Shown piece by piece: positions 11,031-21,673 of a DNA stretch of 64,000 nucleotides. The position numbers were made by a program, and so were the translations under genes. The notes below the pieces were generated by a model. The model made no database searches and had not been told where the DNA came from. It worked only from the letters and a program-made list of their open reading frames with translations. Position 1 is the first letter of the stretch, and each line of letters begins with the position of its first letter. The DNA is from Isoetes taiwanensis (taxonomy: Eukaryota > Streptophyta > Lycopodiopsida > Isoetales > Isoetaceae), in NCBI GenBank assembly GCA_021234155.1, contig JAJEKV010000010.1:19813418-19877417 (forward strand), given 5' to 3'.

Positions 11031-12960
11031 TTTGAACAACTTAAACGCTGACACCTTTCCCCAAATCGAAACAGGCCAGGACTTTGCACAGCTTCCTCAC
11101 CAGAGGGGAGAGCCCAGACCCCAGGAGACGAACCTCAAAAAGGTTGCGGAGGTATCCTTTCCTGCCAACGATCCGGGAGGGCAAATGCCAATGCCCCCTC
11201 TCCCTCCCCCCCCCCTCCTGGAGCTCGGTTTCCCTATCCGACTGTTGAATCCACCGTTCAAGTAACCTGCTTCAAGTAAATTCAAAAAAATCCAAGATCT
11301 GTCTGAAAGAACTTATCAAACCGCGAAGCATCCTACGGTCGACCGTGTAGAAACCCAAGTGTTTTGTCGTTCGAGCAGTACAAAGGCTCCAGAATGGAGA
11401 TTTGACTTCGCCATGTCATCCGAAATAACAAATTTACCCTAGGAACCAAGTTATACGGTCATTTTTGGCAACAAAAGAAACACGAACCTCTACATGGCAG
11501 TATTCCGCAGCCACCTTTTAGGCCAATTGACTACGAACGTATTGGACATGAGCTACCTTGGCGCTTCTTGGAGAAAGGGTGGTCTTCCGCCCACAAAACT
11601 TGGTCTCGAGGGTAATGTCGATGTTTTGAGTCCATTGGCAGAGTCAGTTTATAGTTCCGGAGTGGGAGAATTGCCCATCCGCGGGCCAAGGGTTTTGAGA
11701 GGACCTTTGGGGCTTAACCGCTTGGAAGGTTTTAAGGGTCCATCTTCTGGCATCAACACCCTCCCTCTACGTGATCACATTATGCAAGATCCTGGTCGAA
11801 TCTGACTAGGATATGGCCTCCGAAACGTAAACCCTGTGGTTTGCTAGGTTATTGAAGGGTTTACGTTATGGAGGTCGCGATTTAGTCGGGTTGCACTTGG
11901 GACATGGTCAAGAAGTCGCAGCTAAAACATGAAGCAATAGGAATTGAAGGAATGGGGTTTGGATCTATTGGCCATCCCGAATGATCCCAAACAATTTTGC
12001 TATCTTTGCAAAAAGGCTCTTGGCTTCTATCCGTCATTATGGGAGGAGGATAAATCCAAACCCCATTCGTCAATTCCTATTGCCCGTGTTTTCAATTGCG
12101 CCTTCTTGGCCATGTCCCAAGTGCAACCGACAAAACTCGGCCTCCAAAACGTAAACCCTTCAATACCCTAGCAACACACAGGGTTTACGTTTCGGAGGCC
12201 ATATCCTAATCAGATTCGACCAGGATCTTGCACAATGTCATCACGTAGAGGGAGGGTGTTGACTTTTTAAGATGGACCCCTAAAACCTTCCGCATAGCCT
12301 TCACCCCAAAGATCCTCTCCCAAAGGCCCTTGGCCACGGGACGCACAACTCTCGACTCCAAAATTGTAAACCGACTCGCCAATGGACTCAAAACGTCAAG
12401 ATTACCCTCGGGACCAAGTTTCGTGGAGCGTAAGACTACTCTTTCTCCAAGAAGTGCCAAAGTAGCTCATCTCCACACGTTCCTAGTCAATTGGCGTAAG
12501 GGATGGCCGCAGAATATTGTCATGTAGAGGGTTCATGTTTTTTCGTTGCCAAAAATGACCGTGATAACTTGGTCCCTAGGGTAATGTCACCATTCTCGAC
12601 GATATAATAAGTCGAATCTCCATTCCGGAGCCTTTGTACTGCTCGAACGACAAAACACTTGGGTTTCTACATGGTCGAGCGCAGACGCCCACGCGGTTTG
12701 ATAAGTTTCCCCGGACGGATCTTGGATTTTTTTGAACCTGCTCAAAGCAGGTTACTTGAACGGTGGATTCAACGGTCGGATAGAGAAATCGAGCTCCGGG
12801 AAGGGGGGCATTGGCATTTGCCCGCCCGGCGAGGAGACGGCAGAAAAGGCCTCGGCAACCTTCGAGCTTAGTCCCCGGGTCGGCCTCTTCCCTCTGGTGA
12901 GGAAGCCGCGCAAAGTTCTGGCCTAGTTCGATTTGGGGAAGGGTGTCAGCGCAAGATCCC
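11031..12960. repeat. foldback palindrome core 1
   Basis: An imperfect inverted repeat about 0.95 kb per arm: 11031-11985 runs outward-in, and 12050-12960 is its reverse complement, with the centre near 12000-12040. Matching landmarks include the segment with 'ccccaaatcgaa' (11052) against 'ttcgatttgggg' (12928), and 'ggcctccgaaacg' (11816) against 'cgtttcggaggcc' (12188). With the 19-bp arrays outside (forward at 10487, reverse at 13160) the unit resembles foldback elements, whose long inverted ends are built of short tandem repeats. GC content is clearly higher than in the flanks. Confidence 0.7.
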
Positions 12961-13159
12961 TCTATTCTATCCATTGCCAAACTTCTCTACCAAAAATTCC
13001 AAAGGTTATCATATTTCTTGCATAAAGTCCTAGTCATCATGTCCATGTCACCACCATCTAGCCATGTCACCCAAAATTTGCCAACATCACCCAATGAAAA
13101 GACCAAAGATGGACATCTTTTCATTTTCGGCCTAGTCAAAACTTGGCCTTGCTTAGTTG

Positions 13160-13437
13160 GCATGCCATGTCACCATTTGGAGTGCCTAGATGGCATGCTT
13201 GAGCCTAGGTGGCATGCTTGAGCCACCTTGGCATGTTGGAGCCTAGGTGGCATGTTGGAGCCAGTGTGGCATGTTGGAGCCACCTTGGCATGTTTGAGCC
13301 TAGGTGGCATGTTTGAGCCACCTTGGCATGTTGGAGTCCACATGGCATGTTGCAGTCCACATGGCATGTTTGAGCCACCTTATCATGTTGGAGCCTAGGT
13401 GGCATGTTTGAGCCCCGTTGGCATGTTGGAGCCTGGC
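13160..13437 (-). repeat. 19-bp tandem array 2 (reverse)
   Basis: About 14 units of the same 19-bp motif in the opposite orientation (GGCATGTTGGAGCCTAGGT). It closes the first palindrome. It abuts the forward array 3 head to head near 13437. Confidence 0.9.
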
Positions 13438-13890
13438 TCAAACATGCCACGTGGGCTCCAACATGCCACCTAAGCTCAAACATGCCACGTGGGCTCCAAC
13501 ATGCCACCTAGGCTCCAACATGCCAACATGGCTCAAACATGCCACGCACTCCAACATGCCACCTTGGCTCCAACATGCCAAGATTGGCTCAAACATGCCA
13601 CCTAGTCTCCAACATGCCACCTAGGCTCAAACATACCAAGGTAGCTCAAACATGCCACGTGGGCTCAAACATGCCACGTGGGCTTTAACATGCCACCTAG
13701 GCTCAAACATGCCAAGGTGCTCAAACACGCCACCTAGGCTCCAACGTGCCAAGGTGGCTCAAACATGCCACGTGGGCTCCAACATGCCAAAGTGGCTCAA
13801 ACATGCCATGTGGGCTCCAACATGCCACCTAGGCTCAAACATGCCAAGGTGGCTCAAACATGCCACCTAGGCTCAAACATAGTTAAGGTT
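13438..13890 (+). repeat. 19-bp tandem array 3 (forward)
   Basis: About 23 units, including shortened ones (near 13548 and 13712). It opens a second copy of the palindrome. Confidence 0.9.
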
Positions 13891-14900
13891 AAATAGAGGG
13901 ATCTTGAAGAACTTAAAGCACTGACATCCTTCCCCAAGTCGAACCAAGCCAGGACTTTGCGCGGCTTCCTCACCAGAGGGGAGAGGCCAGACCCCAGGAG
14001 ACGGACATCATAAAGGTTGTCGAGGCAGCTTTTCTTGCCAGCGCTCCTCCGGGAGGGAAAATGCCAATGCCCCCCCTCCCGGATCTCGGTTTCGCTATCC
14101 AACCGTTGAATCCGCTGTTCAAGCAACCTGCTTCGAGCAGGTTCAAAAAAATCCAAGATCGGTCCGGGAGAACTTATCAAACCGCGAAGCGTCCTGCGGT
14201 TGACCGTGTAGAAACCCAAGTGTTTTGTCGTTCGGGCAGTACAAAGGCTCCGGAATGGAGATTCGACTTTGCCATGTCGTCCGGAACGGCGAAATTACCC
14301 TCGGGACCAAGTTACACGGTCATTTTTTGCAACGAAAGAAACACGAACCCTCTACATGGCAGTATTCCGCAGCCACCTCCTAGGCCAATTGACTTTTAGG
14401 TCGAGCCGCTTTGAAGGTTTTAAGGGTTCGTCTTTCGGCGCCAACACCCTCCCTCTACGCTGATGACATTGTGCAAGATCCCGGTCGACCGGACTAGGAT
14501 ATGGCCTCAAACGTAAACCCCCGTGGTGATGCTAGGTTATTGAAGGGTTTACGTTATGGAGGTCGAGCTCGTGGTTTGCACTTGGGACATGGTCGAGAGG
14601 TTGCAAATAAGACGCCGAAGCAATATGAACTGAAGAAATGGGGTTTGGATCTATTCTTCTCCCGCTATGGCAATTAGAAATCAAGAGCCACTTTTGCAGT
14701 AGGAAGACATTGTTTGGGATATTCTGGATGACCGATAGATCCGAACCCCATTTCTTCAGTTGGCATGACTCTGCATTCATGTTTAGAGATGGTGCACCGA
14801 GTTATCCATGAAAAGAACCACGTTTCAGCCTCCGAAACGTAAACCCTATGAGTTGCTAGGTTGTTGAAGGGTTTACATTTTGGAGGTCGAATTTTGGTCT
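13891..14900. repeat. foldback palindrome core 2 (incomplete)
   Basis: 13915-14640 repeats the left arm of core 1 (for example 'ccccaagtcgaac', 'accgtgtagaaaccc', 'ccgcagccacctcc'). The centre lies near 14690, and only about 150 bp of the right arm (14745-14900) remain before a different sequence begins at about 14940. The unit therefore appears twice in tandem, the second copy being truncated. Confidence 0.65.
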
Positions 14901-14940
14901 TTTGCACTTAGGTCACATGCTGTGCTATAGATATGGTGTG

Positions 14941-15240
14941 TTAGAACCTCCAGGTTGCTTAAGGCAACCAATCTCTATGCGAAATTTTGCAAAAAGATAT
15001 CAACTACATTAGGATCCCTAAAGCAAAATGAGGTAGTTGCACTTAGATCTGAATATCTCGAGTTGTGCTTATCTTTTTCAAATGATTTTTGGAGGAACAA
15101 CAAGAGAAACGTTGTGGTGACTCAATTTGGATCTGGGATGTATGAGTAAATCGGGTTCAAAGTTGGAAGAAAATTTGGTCAGTGCACTTCCTTGAGACAA
15201 AACAAGATCTGCACACTCAAATGATGTTATCTCGAGTTTT
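14941..15240 (+). repeat. relic of an LTR related to the Tat-like element
   Basis: Starts TTAGAACCTCCAGG and carries a hairpin with the TTAAG loop, then phrases similar to the LTR at 21740-22080 (an AAGTTGG...AAATTTGGTCA block, and a later GAG/CTCGAGTTTT block). Identity is low outside these blocks. It separates palindrome core 2 from array 4. Confidence 0.45.
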
Positions 15241-15450
15241 TCAACATGCCAAGGTAGCTCAAACATGCCAAGGTGGTTCAAACATGCCATGCAGGCTCCA
15301 ACATGCCACCTAGGCTCCAACATGCCAAGGTGGATCAAACATGCCACGTGGGCTCCAAAATGCCAAGGTGGCTCAAACATGCCAAAGTGGCTCAAACATG
15401 CCACGCGGCCTCCAACATGCCAAGGTGGCTCAAACATGCCACCTAGTTCT
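15241..15450 (+). repeat. 19-bp tandem array 4 (forward)
   Basis: About 11 units of the same motif. It is followed within about 55 bp by the reverse array 5; the short unique piece between contains 'gatccctctattgtatccc', which also occurs near 12955 and 13900. Confidence 0.9.
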
Positions 15451-15504
15451 TCAAGATCCCTCTATTGTATCCCTTGCCAAACTCCTCTACCAAAAGTTCC
15501 ACTT

Positions 15505-16357
15505 GGAGTGCCTAGGTGGCATGGTTGAGCCTAGGTGGCATGCCCCGAGCCACCTTGGCATGTTGGAGCCTAGGTGGCATGTTGGAACCCACGCAGATGT
15601 TTGAGCCACCTTGGCATGTTTGAGCCTAGGTGGCATGTTGAGCCTAGGTGGCATGTTTGAGCCACCTTGGCATGTTTGAGAATGTTGGAGCCTAGGTGGC
15701 ATGTTTGAGCCACCTTGTCATGTTGGAGCCTAGGTGGCATGTTGGAGGCACCTTGGCATGTTGGAGCCTAGGTGGCATGTTTGAGCCACCTTGGCATGTT
15801 GGAGCCTAGGTGGCATGTTCGAACCACCTTGGCATGTTGGAGCCTAGGTGGCATGTTGGGGCCACCTTGGCATGTTGGAGCCTAGGTGGAATGTTTGAGC
15901 CACCTTGGCATGTTGGAGCCTAGGTGGCATGTTGGAGCCTAGGTGGAATGTTTGAGCCACCTTGGCATGTTGGAGCCTAGGTGGCATGTTGGGGCCACCT
16001 TGGCATGTTGGAGCTTAGGTGGCATGTTTGAGCCACCTTGGCATGTTGGAGCCTAGGTGGCATGTTGGGGCCACCTTGGCAAGTTGGAGCCTAGGTGGCA
16101 TGTTTGAGCCACCTTGGCATGTTGGAGCCTAGGTGGCATGTTGGAGCCTAGGTGGAATGTTTGAGCCACCTTGGCATGTTTGAGCCTAGGTGGCATGTTG
16201 GAGCCTAGGTGGCATGTGGGGCCACCTTGGCATGTTGGAGCTTAGGTGGCATGTTTGAGCCGCCTTGGCATGTTAAAGCCTAGGTGGCATGTTGGGGCCA
16301 CCTTGGCATGTTGGAGCCTAGGTGGCATGTTTGAGCCACCTTGGCATGTTGGAGCTT
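15505..16357 (-). repeat. 19-bp tandem array 5 (reverse), longest
   Basis: About 45 units in reverse orientation, the most regular of the five arrays, with a strict alternation of AGGTGG and ACCTTGG cores. High regularity suggests recent expansion. Confidence 0.9.
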
Positions 16358-16650
16358 TCCCTGTGCCGGCCGAGGTGACCCCGGCTGCTGGCCATGTCGC
16401 CAAACATTACCACACCATCCCATGAAAACCGTGGTTGTACTTCATTGTTGGTCGGCCTTCCTTACTTGGCATGACATGTCACCTAATTGAGTGCCACATC
16501 ATCATATTCAATGTTAACTTGAAGCAAGTCTTTACTTTTTGAATAAAAGTCACGGCTTTCTGTACAAGTGATTCGTGGGGTCTTTTTGCTTGCATTGGTT
16601 TGACTGGAGCTCATCAGTGAAGCCTCGGTTTTGCAAACCAGTGCACTACA

Positions 16651-16698
16651 ACCCCAACATTTGGTCCACGGCTGAAAACAACAGTAAAAACAAAATAC
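16651..16698 (+). repeat. exact 48-bp copy of the element's left end
   Basis: 48 bases are identical to 10069-10116 (ACCCCAACATTTGGTCCACG onward), in the same orientation. Upstream it reads GCACTACA instead of CACACTA, so it may be a second, partly degraded terminus of a related element. Confidence 0.8.
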
Positions 16699-18879
16699 CA
16701 ATGCGGGCTCCAACATCCCAGTATAACATTCTAACGATTCTCATTGTATTTACATTGTTGGGCCCGGTGGTTGTGGCAACCACCGAGCTCTCATAATTTG
16801 CAGTAGTACGATCATTCGACAAGGCATGGACTGGCTTTCGTCTATTGGACCGAAATTATCTTAGGTCAACTTTCTTAAAATATAAATCTGTCAATGGTTT
16901 AACTTTCAAATGTATATCCAGTTCCCTATATAAATGACCTTCGACCTTAGATGTAACTGCAACCATTATGTACAGCTCTCATTCTCATTCCTATACAACC
17001 AACCATTGACCTTGAGATGTAACTGCCACCATTTATAATTTAAATTCAATCTTCTTAGCTCATATTGCATAGGGCAATTTATGCTGGTACCACATATCTG
17101 GCTCAACTGTGTCAGTCCAACTTCATCAGTCCAACTTCATGATCATATTTCATTCCCCTATGAACAAAACTCAGTTCCATGCTAATGCTTTGAAATCTTT
17201 CTGTCATAAACAATCATCACATAACCAATCATGAGATGAACTTTAACTTCGCAGTTGGAGCCTAGGTGCCATGTCACCCAAAATTTGCCAATGTCACCTT
17301 GGCAAGATCCCCCTCCTGTAATTTTTGTGATATCTCACTCCACGTTGGGAACTTCCACTCAGGCTTTAGACTGCGATTGAATCCCAACGATGGTGTTAAT
17401 TGGACATTTGTGGCCCCCGATTAGATCCATATGTAGCAACGAAACGAACGTAGTGGAATCTCGGGCGTTAGTTGATGTCGTTGATTTAACAAATACTTTC
17501 ATAAAGTTTATTGGACATTTTAAATTTTGAACATTAATAAATATCACTTATATATAGAGACCCATGTATTCAACGGTAGAGATTAATGTTAACCGACGGC
17601 ACGGATTTTTGATCCGTGTCCTATCATTCTATTGGTGTTCAAATTAATTGGGGATTCCCTTGCCCGCCTCCACCGCCTTGACGGGGATTCCCTTGCCCGC
17701 CTCCACCGCCTATTCTCGCTCGAATCGCCCGGCTATTACGCTTTCGATTAGCCCGGCTAAAGGCGAATGGCGGCTCAAACAAACTCAAACATGCGACCCG
17801 GCTATGGCGAATGGCAGCTCAAAATGGCAAATGGCTCCGGCCCTAAGGCTCGAATGCTCCAGCTATATGGCAAATGGCGGCTTGTTTATCGACCTCATCG
17901 ACCGCCATAGTTCATATCGTAAGTGTGGCGCCCAAGCCGCTTTTGAGCAGATACAAGGAGTTATGGTTCACCGATGCAAAACACCGTGAAGCCGAGGTTT
18001 TCGAAGCGTGCCTTTTGCTCGATACAAAGGTCGCAGGTGTATTTCACCACTGAAAAAGCAAGGATTAGATATATTTGTAGATTTTAGAAGTGGATTTATG
18101 CCCAATCTATGTTTTAATTTGATTTGCTCGCCCGTTGGGTTTTTCGGTATTTGGAACCAAAGTGAAAATCTTGCTATGCTTGGCCTTGGCTTGTTTCGAG
18201 CAAACATAACCGTGCTTGCAAAACCGGAGTTATTGCTTTAACGAATTGGCAATGTCGGTAAGAATCGTTTGAGCTCTATTACCTCGATATTTATCCCTTA
18301 TATTTTGTATGCGAAGAAGGACTTCTAAGTTAAGAGAAAAATGATTGTCAAAACTCTCATGGTCAAGCCTTGCACCTTGTTGTCGTAACCTTATTTTTGT
18401 TTTTTGTTTTGCCAAAGTTTTTGAGAACTAAGCTTCTTTGTGTGTATAATGTGTTAGGGCGTACAGAAGGAAAGAATAGAGTCGGTGGAAGGAATAGCTC
18501 GATGTAGCATTCAAGGAAGCCTATGAGCTTTCAGCAATTTGATTTTTGTTTGAGGCAGATCTTTGTAAATGTTCTAGAAGCATATTTGATGTATGATCTA
18601 AATACTATGCTATCCGATCTTTAAGACAAAATCTGATAAAGTCTACATTTCTATAGAATTAGGAAAGAATACTGTTTTAACTGATTTGGTATGAAAACGA
18701 GATGGAAAGAAATGTAAGACAAGATTGTTGTGAACCTATAACTTTTATTTAATGGTTTTAAACCTTAACCATTGACTATTGATGTAATATTTTGAACATA
18801 ATGTTTTAATGATAGAATGTGGATTGTAATTTAATAATACCTTATGGACTTGTTTGGGTTTGACTCCCAAAAGGCTACG
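16699..18879. other. no gene recognised; short direct repeat
   Basis: Interior of the CACTA-like element. A 33-bp period direct repeat (GGGGATTCCCTTGCCCGCC..., 17650-17711) starts a CpG-rich patch that runs to about 18000. Short open frames here have no family features. Whether this patch is captured host DNA cannot be decided by eye. Confidence 0.4.
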
Positions 18880-19417
18880 TAGGAAAAGAAAAACAAAAAA
18901 AGATTTTTTTTTATTAAAAAGGAATGCCACGTGTCAATGTTTAATTAGTTAAAATAATACTTTTTTATTTTAGAATGTACATGAAAACAACATGTAGATA
19001 TTCTTTATTGAAAAGCACCACATTTGAAAACAACTAATTTAGAAAACCACATGTAGATATTTGTTAAACCACATGTTATTATTTAGTTAAAACAACACCT
19101 GAAAACAACTATTATCCACGTGGATATTTTGTTAAGCCACATGTTGTATTTTTAGTAAAAACAACACTTAAAAACAACTACTAATTTAAAAAACCGCATG
19201 TGGATATTCTGTTAAACCATATGTTTTTTTTTAGTAAAAACAACACCCAAAAACAACGCATGGAATTTTATTAACAGGACTGTTAATTTTCTATGCGTAG
19301 ACTTTTTATACAAAAACTACATGTTGTTTCTAGCATTTTCGGAACAATACTATGGGTGGTCTTTAAGTGTTGTTTTTATGCGAAAACAATAGCAAAATAC
19401 TACACATTGAGCAAATT
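18880..19417. repeat. right subterminal A-rich repeats
   Basis: Five or so copies of a block with AAAACCACATGTAGATATT and TAAAACAACACCTGAAAACA. They are reverse complements of the T-rich repeats at the left end. Confidence 0.6.
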
Positions 19418-19431
19418 TTGGGGTTAGTGTG
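19418..19431 (-). repeat. right terminal inverted repeat
   Basis: TTGGGGTTAGTGTG, perfect inverse of 10062-10075, followed by TAC, which also precedes the left end. Confidence 0.65.
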
Positions 19432-19434
19432 TAC

Positions 19435-20260
19435 GCAGATGCCACTTGGCATATTGTAAAAAAATATTGGTAACATAAGAACAGCGTCCCTTTTGCTGTT
19501 GCCGCGACCTATTTCTGGTCGGCCAAATGAAGATGCGACAATGAGGCTTTTGCTTCCATCGGCTGCCATTGTAAAAAAGGAGTGGCGAAATTTGTTGCCC
19601 TCCAGAGATAGATAGATCCAGAAATCAGTCTTGCACCTTTTTCAATTTCCTTTGCATAGAGAAATTGTTTGTGGCTTTGTATGAAACAAATTGGACCACT
19701 ACAATACATCTGATCAGTTCATAATTTTGGATTTTCCTCCATGTGTTAATATATGGCTTGATTAAATCCTGAAATTTGGCCGAGGCATTGCTTCTCTGTG
19801 ACTAGGTCTGGATCGGAATTTGGGACCGATTGCTTCATGGATCTTTTCAATTTATTTCTGCAATTCTTCTACGGCATGGTTCTTCGTAGAGGCATCTCGC
19901 TTGGAGACCTTCATGCAATTTGATGCATGGTCTCCAGTGTCTTGTTCACTTGAATACGGGATGAGCATGAATGAATACATGTCTTCATTGCTGGGACCTC
20001 TACATGAATTTGGCTGGGGTGTGGCCAATTCAAAACCTTGTATAGAAGCTTTAATAATTTGCTTCGATGAGAAATAGGATGGCATCATGATCTAGCTGCT
20101 CCTTTGTGCTTGCTTAAGATAGATTTAGAAAAAAAAAATTAAGATTTGAGTAAACCTTAATTTCTTCCGCATTGTTGTGTCCAGGGTCATTTGCTTCCAT
20201 TGCTTGAAGTGCTTGGGCTGCTCTACAAGGCAGCCCTCAACGTCTTTAGCTTTTAACGAT
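19435..20260 (-). other. interior of the copia-like element, 5' half
   Basis: About 0.83 kb next to the primer-binding site. On the minus strand a short frame begins MEANDPGHNNAEEIK shortly after the primer site (about 20195), followed by a possible GT donor; frames further along are broken. No gag zinc knuckle is visible. It may be remnant gag or unrelated cargo. Confidence 0.35.
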
Positions 20261-20272
20261 GCTCTGTTATCA
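20261..20272 (-). promoter_or_regulatory. primer-binding site, initiator tRNA-Met-like
   Basis: On the minus strand, TGATAACAGAGC directly follows the LTR end TTTCATAACA. It differs from the canonical TGGTATCAGAGC at two positions. Confidence 0.65.
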
Positions 20273-20496
20273 TGTTATGAAATAGAATTATGCGAAAAAA
20301 TTATATTGATCAGAGATAATCCAAATAGCCTGGATTGTGGCTTTACATAGTATGTGAAGAGATGTGAATGGCATCTCTTTATGAATGGACACATTCCACA
20401 TCGTCATGTCCTTTGGCATGGATTGATGACGCGTACAAGCACAATATCATTTGTGTTTGTTCAGGGAGATTAATCACTTATTCATTACTGTTAATA
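20273..20496 (-). repeat. 5' LTR of the copia-like element
   Basis: 224 bp, the partner of 8382-8609. Followed on the right by CTAAC, against CTATC on the left of the other LTR. Confidence 0.8.
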
Positions 20497-21221
20497 CTAA
20501 CCATTTGATGGAACATCCACTCTAAGGCTCTTGTAAAGAACAAAGCTGACATCCTTGGCTACAACCATTACTATCAATGTCTAGTAGATATACAAAGACT
20601 AACCAAACACTAAGTGAACCACTATGTTCATCATATACACAAATGCAAATAACATTCTCCTGCCCTTACACTTTTGGGCGAGAGAATGTTTGCTCTCATA
20701 CAAAAGAATGACTACGTTATTCAAAGATGTAGTTTGCATAAAGTAATCTAGAATGCAACTTTTGATGTTAACATCCCTATAAATCATGCCAAACATGACA
20801 AAAAATATACAAACACAATATAATGATGTAGGATATCCTACAGTTATGTACAATTGAACATGTAAAAGAAAGACTACATATATAAAAGTCAGCTGCAAAA
20901 ATTTCCATACACCAAAAAGGACACCATTGTTTAATGCACCCATTCCCACCTTTAACATTAAGATATTATTACTGCTTTGGAGCATGCTCTAGCCGATGTG
21001 AAACTTCATAATCTTATTGGACAAAAGCTCTTCCTATAATCAGACAAACTTTCCAGCTTAGAATGCACCCACGAGTTTATAAATATGTAGCACAGTCACA
21101 GGAGGTTCCAGGGGGATTTGATATGGGTGTATAAATCACTATTCCTGAGACCATAGACCATACCCCAAACACAATTGAATGGGTTATTATAGAAAAAAGA
21201 ACATAGATTCAAAAGAAAAAA
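20497..21221. other. no gene recognised
   Basis: A 128-codon minus-strand frame (20599-20985) is rich in Val, Phe, Tyr and Leu and would be membrane-like, but it lies in AT-rich DNA and shows no family motif. I do not count it as a gene. Confidence 0.35.
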
Positions 21222-21320
21222 TAAGCGAATTAGCTCGTTGGTTGCATTAGTTAAAGCATTCTTATTAGAATATTGGATTATTATCGTAAGGGTTCGAGTC
21301 TTCGCATGTCATATTCTAAA
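21222..21320 (+). repeat. tRNA-derived SINE head (candidate)
   Basis: TAGCTCGTTGG (21231-21241) resembles a Pol III A box, and GGGTTCGAGTCT (21290-21301) a B box, at about the 50-60 bp spacing of tRNA genes. The surrounding stems are imperfect, so it is not a working tRNA gene. The downstream body to about 21440 is AT-rich with repeated 'catatttc.tattccaaaa.ctta' phrases. Confidence 0.5.
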
Positions 21321-21673
21321 ATCTTAGGTGAACCCGTATAGTGAGGAGCCCCCATATTTCATATTCCAAAACCTTAAACGAATTCATATTTCGTATTTCA
21401 AAATCATAGGCACCCCAATCATAATCATAAATCACCATAATCAAAATGAGAGATGCCAAGAGGCTCTAACATATGATCTGGGCCGTAGGATGGAGGGATC
21501 CAATAATCGAGGTTGTCGAGGGTGCACTTCGTTTAGAATATGTGGTAAAGGAAATAAAATACTTGAAGCATCCGATGACATACACTCCATATATAGAATT
21601 TTCTCTACCATCATTGCATAGACAAAAGCAGTGGTCTCAGAAATGCATTTTTTGTAAACTTCTTTGGCCCCTT

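Larger units (their letters stand above)
10062..19431. mobile_element. 9.37-kb CACTA-like DNA transposon, non-autonomous, inside the copia-like element
   Basis: The ends are a 14-bp perfect inverted repeat CACACTAACCCCAA (10062-10075; reverse complement at 19418-19431), with partial matching for several more bases (ATTTG). The flanks are a 3-bp duplication, TAC (10059-10061 and 19432-19434). A 3-bp duplication and a CACTA motif near the terminus fit the CACTA/EnSpm superfamily, although here CACTA is preceded by CA. The subterminal regions mirror each other: GTGGTTTT/GTAGTTTT-type repeats at 10090-10385 and AAAACAAC/AAAACCACATG-type repeats at 18880-19410. Inside are 19-bp motif arrays in both orientations, foldback palindromes and relics of other elements. 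No transposase was recognised. The shared right and left signals make a single element the best reading, but a composite is possible. Confidence 0.6.
8382..20496 (-). mobile_element. small copia-like LTR retrotransposon, split by a CACTA-like insertion
   Basis: Two nearly identical LTRs (8382-8609, 228 bp; 20273-20496, 224 bp) lie in the same orientation. Just inside the right one, on the minus strand, is TGATAACAGAGC, ten of twelve bases of the initiator-Met primer site TGGTATCAGAGC. Just inside the left one, on the minus strand, is the purine-rich AATAAGGGCGAA. The flanks are CTATC and CTAAC, a near-perfect 5-bp target duplication. This gives one minus-strand element with about 2.29 kb of own interior once the 9.37-kb insertion (10062-19431) is removed. 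That interior is too short for a full copia pol gene and no pol motifs are seen, so the element is non-autonomous. The iMet-type site points to the copia/TRIM group but does not prove it. Confidence 0.75.

Noticed and set aside
10597-15702. Long open frames such as HAKVAQTCHLGSNMP repeats on both strands
   Set aside because: The 19-bp unit lacks stops in every frame, and 57 bp make a 19-residue period. These are translations of tandem repeats, not genes.
10487-16357. CRISPR array
   Set aside because: There are no unique spacers between repeats. The units are contiguous 19-bp tandem copies in eukaryotic DNA.
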